Assembly (NCBI RefSeq): GCF_030348505.1
Contig: NZ_JAUCFJ010000002.1
Location: forward strand, 2,236,001 to 2,300,000
DNA: 64,000 bases
Direction: 5' to 3'
From: Lysinibacillus sp. G4S2
GTDB taxonomy: Bacteria; Bacillota; Bacilli; Bacillales_A; Planococcaceae
Made by a program: the position numbers and the translations under genes. Below are positions 53,799 to 62,806 of this stretch, in pieces (position 1 is the stretch's first letter; each line of letters opens with the position of its first letter). The notes below the pieces were generated by a model. The model worked only from the letters and a program-made list of their open reading frames with translations. It made no database searches and was not told where the DNA came from.

Positions 53799-54671
53799 AT
53801 GGATTTGTTTTTACAATACTTAATTACTGGACTGACTGTGGGGAGTATTTATGCATTATTAGCTATTGGATTTGTAACAATTTATAACGTTACAGGGGTA
53901 TTGAATTTGGCGCAAGGAGAATTTGCAATGATTGGAGCACTATCTTGTGTCACATTTGTCAATTTGGGTATCCCCATCTTAGGTGCAATTCCACTTGCGA
54001 TTTTGCTTACGGCCTTTATCGGCTTAGCAGTTGAAAGATTAGCTATAAATCCTGCTGGAAAAGCAACGCCGATAGTGTTGGTTGTTATTACATTAGGTGT
54101 TTCAACTTTTTTAAAAGGGATGGGTTTGATCATATGGGGAACATCTCCAAAATCTCTGCCACCGTTAGTTGAAAGTAAGTCAATCGAGTTTTTCGGGGCT
54201 GTCGTAAATTCGCAAAGTTTATGGATTCTTGTAGTATTACTTGCACTTTTAATAGTGCTTTATTGGTTTTTTGAAAAAACATTTCTCGGTTCTGCTTTAC
54301 GCGCAAGTGAAAAAAATCCACGTGCTGCAAGCTTAATGGGGATTAACACAAAAACGATGTCTATGATTGCTTTTACAATTGCTGCTGGATTAGGCGCTAT
54401 AGCGGGTGTCATGATTGCCCCACTGACAGATGCAACATATGAAATGGGCTTTTTTCTCGGTATAAAAGGTTTTGTAGCAATGATTTTCGGTGGAATGCAC
54501 AGCATACCTGGAGCTGTTGCAGGCGGATTACTATTGGGCGTCATTGAAGCATTTTCGGGCGGATACATCTCTACTTATTATACGGATGCATTGGCATTTG
54601 GTTTCTTATTGCTCGTTTTATTTTTCAGACCACAAGGCTTGTTTACAAAGGCAACTGGAGAACGTGTTTAG
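53799..54671 (+). CDS. livH: Branched-chain amino acid-type ABC permease (LivH), 290 aa
   Basis: Eight or so membrane helices are visible, with the LivH start LFLQYLITGLTVGSIYALLAIGFVTIYNVTGVLNLAQGEFAMIGA and the ATPase-contact loop ALRASEKNPRAASLMGINTK near residue 165-185. It forms the channel with the LivM-type protein. The ATG at 53799 has GGAAGGGG upstream; the frame runs back into the family B element and is not coding there. In a catabolic cluster the cargo may be an aromatic or short organic acid rather than leucine. Confidence 0.9.
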   Translation: MDLFLQYLITGLTVGSIYALLAIGFVTIYNVTGVLNLAQGEFAMIGALSCVTFVNLGIPILGAIPLAILLTAFIGLAVERLAINPAGKATPIVLVVITLGVSTFLKGMGLIIWGTSPKSLPPLVESKSIEFFGAVVNSQSLWILVVLLALLIVLYWFFEKTFLGSALRASEKNPRAASLMGINTKTMSMIAFTIAAGLGAIAGVMIAPLTDATYEMGFFLGIKGFVAMIFGGMHSIPGAVAGGLLLGVIEAFSGGYISTYYTDALAFGFLLLVLFFRPQGLFTKATGERV

Positions 54672-54685
54672 AGGGGGGATTTATA

Positions 54686-55726
54686 GTGGAGAAAGTAGAA
54701 ACGATTTTATATGGAAGGCGCTGGAAAAGTTTTTTAGGATTTATTGCATTGATTTTGTTATTACCACTGGTTGTAAGTTCGCAATACGTATTTACGCTTT
54801 TGATTTTAATCGGGATTTATTGCATCATCACCATTGGTCTAAGTTTACTTATAGGTTACGCCGGACAAATTTCGATAGGACACGCTGCATTTGTCGGAAT
54901 AGGCGCTTATGTTTCCGGTGTCTTAACAGTTAAATATAGCGTATCACCTTGGATTGCGATGGGAATTGGAATGGTCGCGACGTTCATCATTGCTTATTTG
55001 ATAGGAATGCAAGTTTTAAAACTAAAAGGTCATATTTTGGCATTGGCTACAATTGCGATTAACGTCATTGTATACATTTTATTGGTGGGGCTAAGTGATT
55101 ATACAGGGGGAGCTGGTGGTTTAGTCGGTATTCCAAATTTATCATTACTGGGACTGGATTTAGGAAACCAAGTGAACTTCTACTTCTTTGTTTGGAGTAT
55201 TGTCTTTGTTGTTATCTTGTTTTCTACTAATATTATTCGTTCGAGTGTTGGGAGGATATTACGAAGCATTCATGATAGTGAAATTGGAACGGAGACACTA
55301 GGTGTCAATGTAACAAAATATAAAGTAGCTATTTTCGCATTAAGTGCTGTGTATGCTTCATTGGCGGGGAGTCTGTACGCGCATTACATTAATTTTATCG
55401 CACCGCCAACATTTTATATTTCATTTTCAATTTTACTTCTTGTAATGGTGATGGTCGGTGGTGTCCATTCCATTTGGGGAGCAATTATCGGAACGGCTTC
55501 TATTATGTTTTTAAATGAAGTAATTCGTTTTGTAGGGCATACGTATTTCAATATTAATGGTGAAGTCGAAATCGTAGTGTATGGTTTAATCATAATACTT
55601 GTTATGATCTTCATGCCTAAAGGATTGGTTGGAATACTAGACGTCAGGAAAATATCACCTGTTAGAAGTTCTATAAAGAAAGATGTAACTATTGAGAAAA
55701 ATGTTGCTTCTGAGAAAGGGGTCTAG
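54686..55726 (+). CDS. livM: Branched-chain amino acid-type ABC permease (LivM), 346 aa
   Basis: The sequence shows about ten helices, with IGYAGQISIGHAAFVGIGAYVSG (residues 56-78) and the cytoplasmic loop SSVGRILRSIHDSEIGTETLGVNVTKYKVAIF, both typical of LivM. A charged tail of about 30 residues ends it. The GTG start at 54686 has GAGGGGGG at good spacing. It lies 14 nt after livH in the operon. Confidence 0.9.
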   Translation: MEKVETILYGRRWKSFLGFIALILLLPLVVSSQYVFTLLILIGIYCIITIGLSLLIGYAGQISIGHAAFVGIGAYVSGVLTVKYSVSPWIAMGIGMVATFIIAYLIGMQVLKLKGHILALATIAINVIVYILLVGLSDYTGGAGGLVGIPNLSLLGLDLGNQVNFYFFVWSIVFVVILFSTNIIRSSVGRILRSIHDSEIGTETLGVNVTKYKVAIFALSAVYASLAGSLYAHYINFIAPPTFYISFSILLLVMVMVGGVHSIWGAIIGTASIMFLNEVIRFVGHTYFNINGEVEIVVYGLIIILVMIFMPKGLVGILDVRKISPVRSSIKKDVTIEKNVASEKGV

Positions 55727-55728
55727 AT

Positions 55729-56496
55729 ATGGGCAATTTACTCCAAGTAAATGGTTTAACGAAAAAGTTCGGTGGAGTGACAGCGGTGAATGATGTTAGC
55801 TTTCATGTCGGTGAAGGAGAAATTGTCGCTGTTATCGGCCCTAATGGAGCGGGTAAAACGACATTGTTTAATATGATTTCTTCATACATTCAACCGACAG
55901 ACGGAGAAGTTCTTTTTAAAGGAAAAAAAATCTCAGGAAGGAAAATTTTTGATTTAGCTCACCTTGGAATCTCCAGGACGTTTCAAAACTTGCAAATTTT
56001 CAGTAATATGACGGTTTTGGAAAACGTGATGATGGGGACTTCAGTGAATATAAAAACGAATGTTTTTAGTGCTGGATTCCGTCTTCCAACGGTAAAAAGA
56101 GATGAAGAATATGCATTTAAAGCAGCTTATGAAGTATTAACGATGATGGAGATGAGTGATCTATTACATGAACAAGCTGGACAACTATCTTATGGATTGC
56201 AAAAGAAGTTGGAGTTCGCACGGGCAATTGTTTACAAACCAGAGCTCATCATGTTGGACGAGCCTATGGCAGGCCTGAATGATGCCGAGACAAATACAAT
56301 GGCAGGATATATTAGTGATTTAAAGGAAAAAGGACATTCGTTTTTATTTGTAGAGCATAAAATGGCGACAATTATGCAACTTGCTGATCGGATTGTGGTT
56401 CTTGATTTCGGGGCTAAGATTGCGGAAGGTACCCCTGATGAAATACAGAAAAATGAAAAGGTAATTAGTGCTTATTTAGGAGAGGAGGCAATTTAA
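55729..56496 (+). CDS. livG: ABC transporter ATPase (LivG), 255 aa
   Basis: Walker A GPNGAGKTT is at 37-45. LGISRTFQNLQIFSNMTVLENVMMG is the LivG-specific stretch, the signature is LSYGLQKKLEFARAI (with LSYG instead of LSGG) and Walker B LIMLDEPMAGLND. It powers import together with LivF. It starts 2 nt after livM and overlaps livF by one base. Confidence 0.92.
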   Translation: MGNLLQVNGLTKKFGGVTAVNDVSFHVGEGEIVAVIGPNGAGKTTLFNMISSYIQPTDGEVLFKGKKISGRKIFDLAHLGISRTFQNLQIFSNMTVLENVMMGTSVNIKTNVFSAGFRLPTVKRDEEYAFKAAYEVLTMMEMSDLLHEQAGQLSYGLQKKLEFARAIVYKPELIMLDEPMAGLNDAETNTMAGYISDLKEKGHSFLFVEHKMATIMQLADRIVVLDFGAKIAEGTPDEIQKNEKVISAYLGEEAI

Positions 56497-57218
56497 TGTT
56501 CAAAGTTGAAAGTCTTAGTTCACGTATCGGGAAGATTCAAATTTTACATTCGCTCGACTTTCATGTGGACAAAGGAGAAATTGTATCCATTATTGGTGCT
56601 AATGGCGCTGGGAAAAGTACGTTATTAAATACATTAGCGGGCATTTACACACCAGTCGAAGGAAAAGTAATACTTCAAGATGATTTGATTAGTGGTCTCC
56701 CTGCCCACAAAATAGTTGGGAAAGGTTTATGTCTTGTCCCAGAAGGACGTCAAGTTTTTCCGGGACACACCGTAAAGGAAAACCTAACGTTAGGGATTTA
56801 CTCGAAATACTATAAAGACCGGAAACATGTTGAGGAGAATTTGGAAAAAATGCTGAATTTATTTCCAGGATTGAAAAAACATTATCATAGGATTGGTGGG
56901 AATTTGAGTGGCGGGGAGCAGCAGATGCTTGCGATTGGACGTGCGCTCATGTCTGATCCTAAAATAATTCTACTAGATGAGCCATCGATGGGGTTAGCGC
57001 CAAAAATAGTGAATGAAATTTTGGAGATTTTAGTGCGAATTAAAGAAGAAATGGGAACAATGGTCATTTTAGTAGAACAAAATGTTAAAGCAGCGTTAAA
57101 AGTGGCTGATCGTGCATACGTAATGGATCAAGGAAAATTCATAATGGATGGCACGAATGAAGAAATTAGTTCGAATCCCGAAGTGAAATCAGCATATCTA
57201 GGCATAAAGGTAGGGTAA
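56496..57218 (+). CDS. livF: ABC transporter ATPase (LivF), 240 aa
   Basis: Walker A GANGAGKST is at 34-42, followed by LCLVPEGRQVFPGHTVKENLTLG, the hallmark of LivF, the signature NLSGGEQQMLAIGRALM and Walker B IILLDEPSMGLAP. It is the second ATPase of the importer. The TAATG overlap with livG indicates coupled translation. Confidence 0.93.
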   Translation: MFKVESLSSRIGKIQILHSLDFHVDKGEIVSIIGANGAGKSTLLNTLAGIYTPVEGKVILQDDLISGLPAHKIVGKGLCLVPEGRQVFPGHTVKENLTLGIYSKYYKDRKHVEENLEKMLNLFPGLKKHYHRIGGNLSGGEQQMLAIGRALMSDPKIILLDEPSMGLAPKIVNEILEILVRIKEEMGTMVILVEQNVKAALKVADRAYVMDQGKFIMDGTNEEISSNPEVKSAYLGIKVG

Positions 57219-57264
57219 GTGAACGAATTGTTTTGACAAAAAATTGGGGGAGTGGAGGGTTTGT

Positions 57265-58431
57265 ATGAAAAAATTTTTAAAGGGTAAACTAGTTGCTATT
57301 TTATCTTTAGTTTTTATATTAGTTGTTGCGGGATGTGGAATTGAGAATGCAGAGGAGGCAAGCGGGAAGAAAAATGAGGAAGGAGTTATAAAAATTGGTG
57401 TGATTGTAGCTGAAACAGGTCCAGCATCAACACTTGGTAGCGCACAAGCAAAGACTGTGGAGTTACTACAAAAACAATTAGATGAAGCAGGGCCAATTGA
57501 TGGTAAGAAAATTCAGCTTATCAAACAAGACTATGAAACGAATGATACAAAAGCGGTAGTCGCGATGGATAAATTAATTTCAGAAGATGTTGTAGCGGTT
57601 ATTGGAGCGACTCAATCGAGTACTACGATGGCCATTATACCAAAAGCAATTGAGAAAAAACTACCATTACTTACAATTGCACCGATTGAATCGGAAAGTG
57701 AGTATGTATATAGCATGGCACAAAGCACAACTGTCATTGCAATGCCGATTGTTGAATATTTAAAGAAGAATAATATTAAAAACGTAGCGTGGGTAAATGC
57801 TTCTGACGGCTTCGGAGTAACTGGTAAGCCAGCATTTGAAGCGTTGGCTAAGGAAAATGGCATCGAGATTATTGCTCATGAAGAGTTCGATGCTACAGCT
57901 ACAGATATGACAATTCAATTGACAAAAGTTCGTAAAAAGGATCCTGAAGCGATCATCGTTTGGTCGAGAACACCTGGCGCTGGAATTATCGCTCGTAATT
58001 TTAAAGCAATGAATTTCGACATTCCGATGATTCAAAGTACTGCTGCTGCAAACCAAGGATTCTTGGAACAAGTGAAGGATAACAATGAAAACATTATGGT
58101 CGTTGGTAGTAAACTAAGTGTTATCGATCAATTGCCAGATTCGGATCAAAAAGAAATGCTAAAGGCATTCAGTGATGCATATAAAAAAGAATTTAATAGT
58201 GAACCGGACTTATTTGCTGCGCATCTTTTGGACGGTGTAAATGTTGTCGTAAAAGCGATTAAAGCAGGAAATGTAACATCTGAAGATATTCATACTTATT
58301 TACAAAACGATTTAGGAAAATACTTAGGGGCTACGGGAACTTTTGATTTTGGTGTATCACAAGCAAGCCCTGAGCCTGATGGAATATCTGTTTTAAGTAT
58401 TGAAAATAATGATTGGAAATTTACTGAGTAA
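57265..58431 (+). CDS. livK: Substrate-binding lipoprotein (LivK/periplasmic-binding type I), 388 aa
   Basis: The signal peptide ends in the lipobox VVAGC with Cys24. The mature part starts with an acidic linker, then IKIGVIVAETGPASTLGSAQAKTVELLQKQ, the opening of Peripla_BP_6 proteins, and VVAVIGATQSSTTMAIIPKAIEKKLPLLTIAP. It captures the solute outside the cell and delivers it to LivHM. The ligand cannot be predicted from motifs. ATG at 57265 is chosen because GGAGGG precedes it. Two terminators follow. Confidence 0.92.
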   Translation: MKKFLKGKLVAILSLVFILVVAGCGIENAEEASGKKNEEGVIKIGVIVAETGPASTLGSAQAKTVELLQKQLDEAGPIDGKKIQLIKQDYETNDTKAVVAMDKLISEDVVAVIGATQSSTTMAIIPKAIEKKLPLLTIAPIESESEYVYSMAQSTTVIAMPIVEYLKKNNIKNVAWVNASDGFGVTGKPAFEALAKENGIEIIAHEEFDATATDMTIQLTKVRKKDPEAIIVWSRTPGAGIIARNFKAMNFDIPMIQSTAAANQGFLEQVKDNNENIMVVGSKLSVIDQLPDSDQKEMLKAFSDAYKKEFNSEPDLFAAHLLDGVNVVVKAIKAGNVTSEDIHTYLQNDLGKYLGATGTFDFGVSQASPEPDGISVLSIENNDWKFTE

Positions 58432-58434
58432 ATA

Positions 58435-58476
58435 AAGAGACCAATAACATTAAATATTGATATAGGTAGGTCTCTT
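58435..58476 (+). terminator. First hairpin after the importer operon
   Basis: The arms AAGAGACC and GGTCTCTT enclose a 26-nt loop, followed by GTCTTTTA. Confidence 0.55.
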
Positions 58477-58547
58477 GTCTTTTACGCGAAAGCGATTTAT
58501 CTATTGTAATATGAAAGAACATATTTAAACATCGTAACTTACAACAG

Positions 58548-58585
58548 AAAAGCTGAACCGGAGCTACCTCCAGTTCAGCTTTTTT
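58548..58585 (+). terminator. Rho-independent terminator of the importer operon
   Basis: The 11-bp arms AAAAGCTGAAC and GTTCAGCTTTT are followed by further T residues. The rest of the gap to 58850 shows no gene. Confidence 0.8.
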
Positions 58586-58850
58586 GTATTTATTATTGTA
58601 ATAGAAAAAGATATTCGTAATGTGAAATGATCTATTTTGAGATGGAGGATGACTTGAATAAAGGATTTTTGGCAGTTTGAAGGATCATGAATTTATATAA
58701 AGGATTTCAAAGGTAACAGTTATGAATGGAAAGTAAGATATTCATATAATTTGATGAAAGAAGATGTCTTTTTCCTACACTATGTAGATACAACGTAAAT
58801 TATTGTCTGTATATAATGAAAATATAGAAAAAAGTTAGGAGAGATTAATA

Positions 58851-59729
58851 ATGATGATTAAAACAATTGGTGTAGTTGGCGCTGGTTCTATGGGTGCAGG
58901 TATTGCAAATCTTGCCGCACTGAATGGCTTTAACGTAGTTTTGCGAGATATTAAAGATAGTTATTTAGAAGGGGCCATGGCTCGAATTAATAAATTTATG
59001 TCAAAAAGTGTTGAGCGAGGGAAAATGACTGAAGAGCAAAAGCAGGAAACACTTTCGCGCATCCAGACAACTACAAAGCTTGAAGATTTGAAAGATGTCG
59101 ATGTTGTTATTGAAGCAGTTCTTGAAGATCTGGATTTAAAGAAAGAGGTATTCTCACAGCTTGATGAAATTGTTAGAGAAGATGTCATAATAACTACGAA
59201 TACATCATCCATGTCCATAACAGAAATTGCGGCTACAACGAAACGTCCGGACCGTGTCGCAGGTATGCATTTTTTCAACCCTGCACAATTAATGAAACTG
59301 GTAGAAATCGTACGCGGTTACGAAACGAGTGATGATACGGTGTCTGCTTTGAAAGCGCTATCAGTTCAACTGAAGAAAGAAGTTGTGGAAGTCAAAAAAG
59401 ATACGCCTGGATTCATTGTCAACCGCATTATGATTCCTCAGTTTATCGAGGCGATTCGTCTTTTAGAAGAAGGTGTAGCATCTGCAGAAGATATTGATAA
59501 AGCAGTGAAATTTGGGTTGAACTACCCTATGGGACCGTTCGAATTACAAGACTATGCTGGTGTCGATATCGGCTACCATGTAATGGAATATTTCAACAAT
59601 GAATTTAACGATCCACGCTTTGCACCACCTTTACTAATGAAACAAATGATGAGAGCTGGTCGTTTCGGTAAGAAATCAGGAGCAGGATTTTACGATTATG
59701 AGGAAAAAAAGGAGCTGGTGAAAAAATGA
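58851..59729 (+). CDS. 3-hydroxyacyl-CoA (3-hydroxybutyryl-CoA) dehydrogenase, 292 aa
   Basis: The NAD motif GVVGAGSMGAGIA starts at residue 7. The catalytic His lies in AGMHFFNPAQLMKLVEIV, the conserved KDTPGFIVNRIMIPQ follows, and the C-terminal domain has GLNYPMGPFELQDYAGVDIGYHVMEY. It oxidises (S)-3-hydroxyacyl-CoA to 3-ketoacyl-CoA. It overlaps the hydratase gene by 4 nt, so the two successive steps are co-translated. AGGAGAG precedes the ATG. PaaH/Hbd-type; chain length not predictable. Confidence 0.93.
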   Translation: MMIKTIGVVGAGSMGAGIANLAALNGFNVVLRDIKDSYLEGAMARINKFMSKSVERGKMTEEQKQETLSRIQTTTKLEDLKDVDVVIEAVLEDLDLKKEVFSQLDEIVREDVIITTNTSSMSITEIAATTKRPDRVAGMHFFNPAQLMKLVEIVRGYETSDDTVSALKALSVQLKKEVVEVKKDTPGFIVNRIMIPQFIEAIRLLEEGVASAEDIDKAVKFGLNYPMGPFELQDYAGVDIGYHVMEYFNNEFNDPRFAPPLLMKQMMRAGRFGKKSGAGFYDYEEKKELVKK

Positions 59730-60505
59730 TATATAAATCTTTGTTAGTGGAAGTTGAAAATAATATAGCTACAATAACGATTAACCGTCCACCTGTAAAT
59801 CCACTAAATACTCAAGTGTTCAATGAGTTATCTGATGTGTTCAGTAAGTTGGATGAAGAGGATGATGTTCGGGCAATTGTTTTAACTGGCAGTGGTGAAA
59901 AAGCATTTGTTGCTGGTGCAGATATTTCCGAAATGGCGGGATTGGATCTTGTCGGAATCAATAAGATGAATAAAGTATCTAGATCAGTATTCACACAAAT
60001 AGAAAATTCAACTAAGCCAGTCATAGCAGCGTTGAATGGAATGGCACTTGGTGGTGGACTAGAACTTGCTCTGGTGTGTGACTTACGTATTAGCACTGAA
60101 AAAGCAAAGTTCGCATTTCCAGAAGTAGGTCTTGGAATTATTCCTGGCGGAGGAGGCACTCAACGTTTACCTAAAATTGTTGGGCAGGGGATAGCGAAAG
60201 AACTCCTCTATTTTGGAGAAATGTTCGATGCTGTTCGTGCACTTGAACTGGGTATTGTAAATAAAGTTGTGCCAGCTGAAGAAGTTATACCTGTTGCAAA
60301 AGAATGGTCAAAAAAACTTGCTCAAAAGCCACCAGTTGCCCTGCAAATGGTAAAACAGGCCGTCAATGCCGGAAGTAATACGGATATCGAGTCTGGGTTA
60401 ATCATTGAAGCAGCATGTTTCGGTAATGCATTTTCCACAGAAGATCGAAAAGAAGGGTTGAATGCATTCGTTGAGAAGAGAAAGCCAGTTTATATTGGTC
60501 GTTAA
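59726..60505 (+). CDS. Enoyl-CoA hydratase/isomerase, 259 aa
   Basis: The crotonase fold is shown by ITINRPPVNPLNTQVFNELS, then FVAGADISEM for the first oxyanion-hole residue and ALNGMALGGGLELALVCDLRI for the second. FPEVGLGIIPGGGGTQRLPKIVG carries the catalytic Glu region. It hydrates 2-enoyl-CoA to 3-hydroxyacyl-CoA, the substrate of the preceding enzyme. Length is normal. ATGA overlap with the dehydrogenase. Confidence 0.93.
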   Translation: MIYKSLLVEVENNIATITINRPPVNPLNTQVFNELSDVFSKLDEEDDVRAIVLTGSGEKAFVAGADISEMAGLDLVGINKMNKVSRSVFTQIENSTKPVIAALNGMALGGGLELALVCDLRISTEKAKFAFPEVGLGIIPGGGGTQRLPKIVGQGIAKELLYFGEMFDAVRALELGIVNKVVPAEEVIPVAKEWSKKLAQKPPVALQMVKQAVNAGSNTDIESGLIIEAACFGNAFSTEDRKEGLNAFVEKRKPVYIGR

Positions 60506-60619
60506 TAAAATTAATAGAAAACGTTCATATACAAAGTCACCAGGTTCTTCATTTTCTACAAAACTTTAGTAGGGAAGACAGTGAATGATCAGATTTCTAG
60601 ATGGAGGGAGTGAAAGAAA

Positions 60620-62323
60620 GTGTTGATAGAAGAAATGGAGACAAATAGCTTCTTATCTGGAAGTATTGTTCCGGAAGATATATTCACACCGGAAGATTTT
60701 AGTGAAGAGCATAAAATGATTGCCGATATGACTGAGAAGTTTGTGGTGAATGAAGTTATGCCTGCACTAAAAAAAATTGAAAATCAAGAATTCGATGAAA
60801 CGGTCCGTCTTATTAAAGAAGCGGGAGAACTTGGATTAATCGGTGCTGATATTCCAGAACTAGATGGCGGATTAGAACTTGGGAAAGTGTGTGGCGCAAT
60901 CATTTCTGAGAAGATGGCTATTAGCCGTTCTTTTTCCATTACATTCGGGGGACAAACTGGTATTGGTGCACTACCAATAGCTTATTTTGGGAATAAAAAG
61001 CAAAAGGATAAATATTTGCCTGTTTTATTAACTGGAAAAAAGATTGCTGCGTATGCGCTGACGGAGCCATCTGCTGGAACTGATGCAATGGGACTGAAAA
61101 CAACTGCCAAGTTATCAGCTGATGGAAAATATTATGTGCTCAACGGAGAAAAACAGTGGATTACAAATTCGGCGTTTGCAGATATCTTTATTGTTTATGC
61201 AAAAATAGACAACGCTAAAATAACGGCATTTATCGTTGAAAAAGAGTACGAGGGTCTAACGACTGGTCCTGAAGAGAAAAAAATGGGGCTGAAAGGATCG
61301 TCAACTCGTTCACTCATCTTGGAAAATGTAAAAGTACCGATAGAAAATGTGATTGGAGAAATTGGTCGTGGTCATATCATCGCTTTTAATGTCTTAAATA
61401 TTGGTCGTTTTAAATTATCTTCAACGGCACTTGGTATTTCCAAGCGATCGATTGAACTTGCGACAAAGTATGCCAATGAACGTAAACAGTTTCACAAGTC
61501 GATTTCTAGTTTTAATTTGATCAAACAAAAAATTGCTGATATGACGATTCAAACATTTGTCAATGAAAGTAGCGTTTATCGCACGGCTGGCGGAATGCAA
61601 AAAGGTTTTGAGGAAATGAAAGACAACGGTGCGAGTTACGGTGAAACGATTGCAGGTTTTGCTGTCGAATGTTCGATGAATAAAGTTTTGTCTTCCGAAA
61701 CGCTAGATTTTGTTATCGATGAAGCCGTTCAAATTCATGGTGGGTATGGCTATATGGGTGAATATGAGGTAGAAACTCTTTACCGTGATTCACGTATCAA
61801 TCGAATTTTTGAAGGTACAAATGAAATAAACAGAATCATAATAGCTTCTACATTGTTGAAACGTTATGTTGCAAAAAATCATTCAATACATCCTGAAAAT
61901 GGGCCACTTCAACATGAAAAACAGACACTCCGTCTTTTGAAGGATTATTACCATGTGACAATCCAAGCGATTCATCAGGCTAGTATCGATAATATGAATG
62001 AAGAGCAAGAAATCGCGGCATTCCTTGCAAACCTTGCAATTGGTATTTACGCAAGTGAAAGTGCCATCCTGCGTGCTGAAAAAGCAATCAAGCAGTCTTG
62101 GGAAGAACAAAATGGACAAAAATTAGATTGTGCAAAAGTCTTTATTCATGAAATTGCGCAACGGAGTGCAATTGTAGGGTTAAATTTACTTAATCATCTT
62201 AACGATCATGAGGGGTTCTCACAGGCAACAGGACGGCTGATTGCAAGTAGTAAAGAAAATATAGTTGAAACAAAGAGGCGTATTGCTGATCGAGTAATTA
62301 CGATAGAACGCTATATTGTTTAA
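60620..62323 (+). CDS. Acyl-CoA dehydrogenase, long form, 567 aa
   Basis: Residues 30-400 are the FAD-dependent dehydrogenase core: AAYALTEPSAGTDAMGLKTTA, KQWITNSAFADIFIVYAKI, KMGLKGSSTRSLILENVKVP and the closing DEAVQIHGGYGYMGEYEVETLYRDSRINRIFEGTNEINR. A C-terminal helical extension of about 150 residues makes it longer than the common 380-residue enzymes, as in VLCAD/FadE-like proteins of Bacillus. It introduces the 2,3-double bond and passes electrons to ETF. GTG start with GGAGGG upstream. Confidence 0.9.
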   Translation: MLIEEMETNSFLSGSIVPEDIFTPEDFSEEHKMIADMTEKFVVNEVMPALKKIENQEFDETVRLIKEAGELGLIGADIPELDGGLELGKVCGAIISEKMAISRSFSITFGGQTGIGALPIAYFGNKKQKDKYLPVLLTGKKIAAYALTEPSAGTDAMGLKTTAKLSADGKYYVLNGEKQWITNSAFADIFIVYAKIDNAKITAFIVEKEYEGLTTGPEEKKMGLKGSSTRSLILENVKVPIENVIGEIGRGHIIAFNVLNIGRFKLSSTALGISKRSIELATKYANERKQFHKSISSFNLIKQKIADMTIQTFVNESSVYRTAGGMQKGFEEMKDNGASYGETIAGFAVECSMNKVLSSETLDFVIDEAVQIHGGYGYMGEYEVETLYRDSRINRIFEGTNEINRIIIASTLLKRYVAKNHSIHPENGPLQHEKQTLRLLKDYYHVTIQAIHQASIDNMNEEQEIAAFLANLAIGIYASESAILRAEKAIKQSWEEQNGQKLDCAKVFIHEIAQRSAIVGLNLLNHLNDHEGFSQATGRLIASSKENIVETKRRIADRVITIERYIV

Positions 62324-62371
62324 TTAATATGAAGAAGAGGTACTGAAAAATAAAAAAAGTAGAGTTTTTAA

Positions 62372-62565
62372 CAGGTGTGTTATTGGGGGGAAATAGGTTT
62401 TTTATTGAGTGATAAAAGGAATTTTTCGTTGCTTTATTTGCCTATATATCCCTATTTTAACTGATTATAGTGCAGGGCTACTCGCCCCCCGCCCACAGGA
62501 AAGCGAGTAGCCTGTAGCGGAAATTCGTCTTTTAAATGTATAAAAATGGTCAATCAATACACCTG
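62372..62565 (+). mobile_element. Family A element, short copy 5 (194 bp)
   Basis: The left end CAGGTGTGTTATTGGGG and the right end GGTCAATCAATACACCTG form the terminal repeat. The core is reduced to TAACTGATTATAGTGCAGGG-like sequence plus one AAAGCGAGTAGCCTGTAGCGG. The 9-bp flanks AGTTTTTAA and AATTTTTTA agree at seven positions. It lies between the acyl-CoA dehydrogenase and thiolase genes. Confidence 0.65.
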
Positions 62566-62579
62566 AATTTTTTATAATC

Positions 62580-62710
62580 GTTCAGAATATGCGAGAAAGT
62601 CGAGTCCCTACACGAAGCGAAAGAGAAGAAGGCTTACTTAGGGGCGCGTCGTCCTAAGTCGACGCCTTCATGACCAACTTCCAATTGTCTCAGGAAGCTC
62701 GGTATCGCTC
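62580..62710. repeat. G+C-rich decayed repeat segment
   Basis: GAAAGTCGAGTCCCTACACG resembles the GACGAGACCCTGCACG word of the family A core, and TTAGGGGCGCGTCG and CCTAAGTCGACGCC follow. No ends were found. It fills the gap before the thiolase ribosome site and encodes nothing recognisable. Confidence 0.35.
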
Positions 62711-62806
62711 ATGGATAGCGTATGTCAGAGTAGTGGATCCAAATAGTAGATTTTTCAGGTAAGTCATTTTTCAGTTGCCTTAAGAATAGTGAAAGGAATG
62801 TATAGA

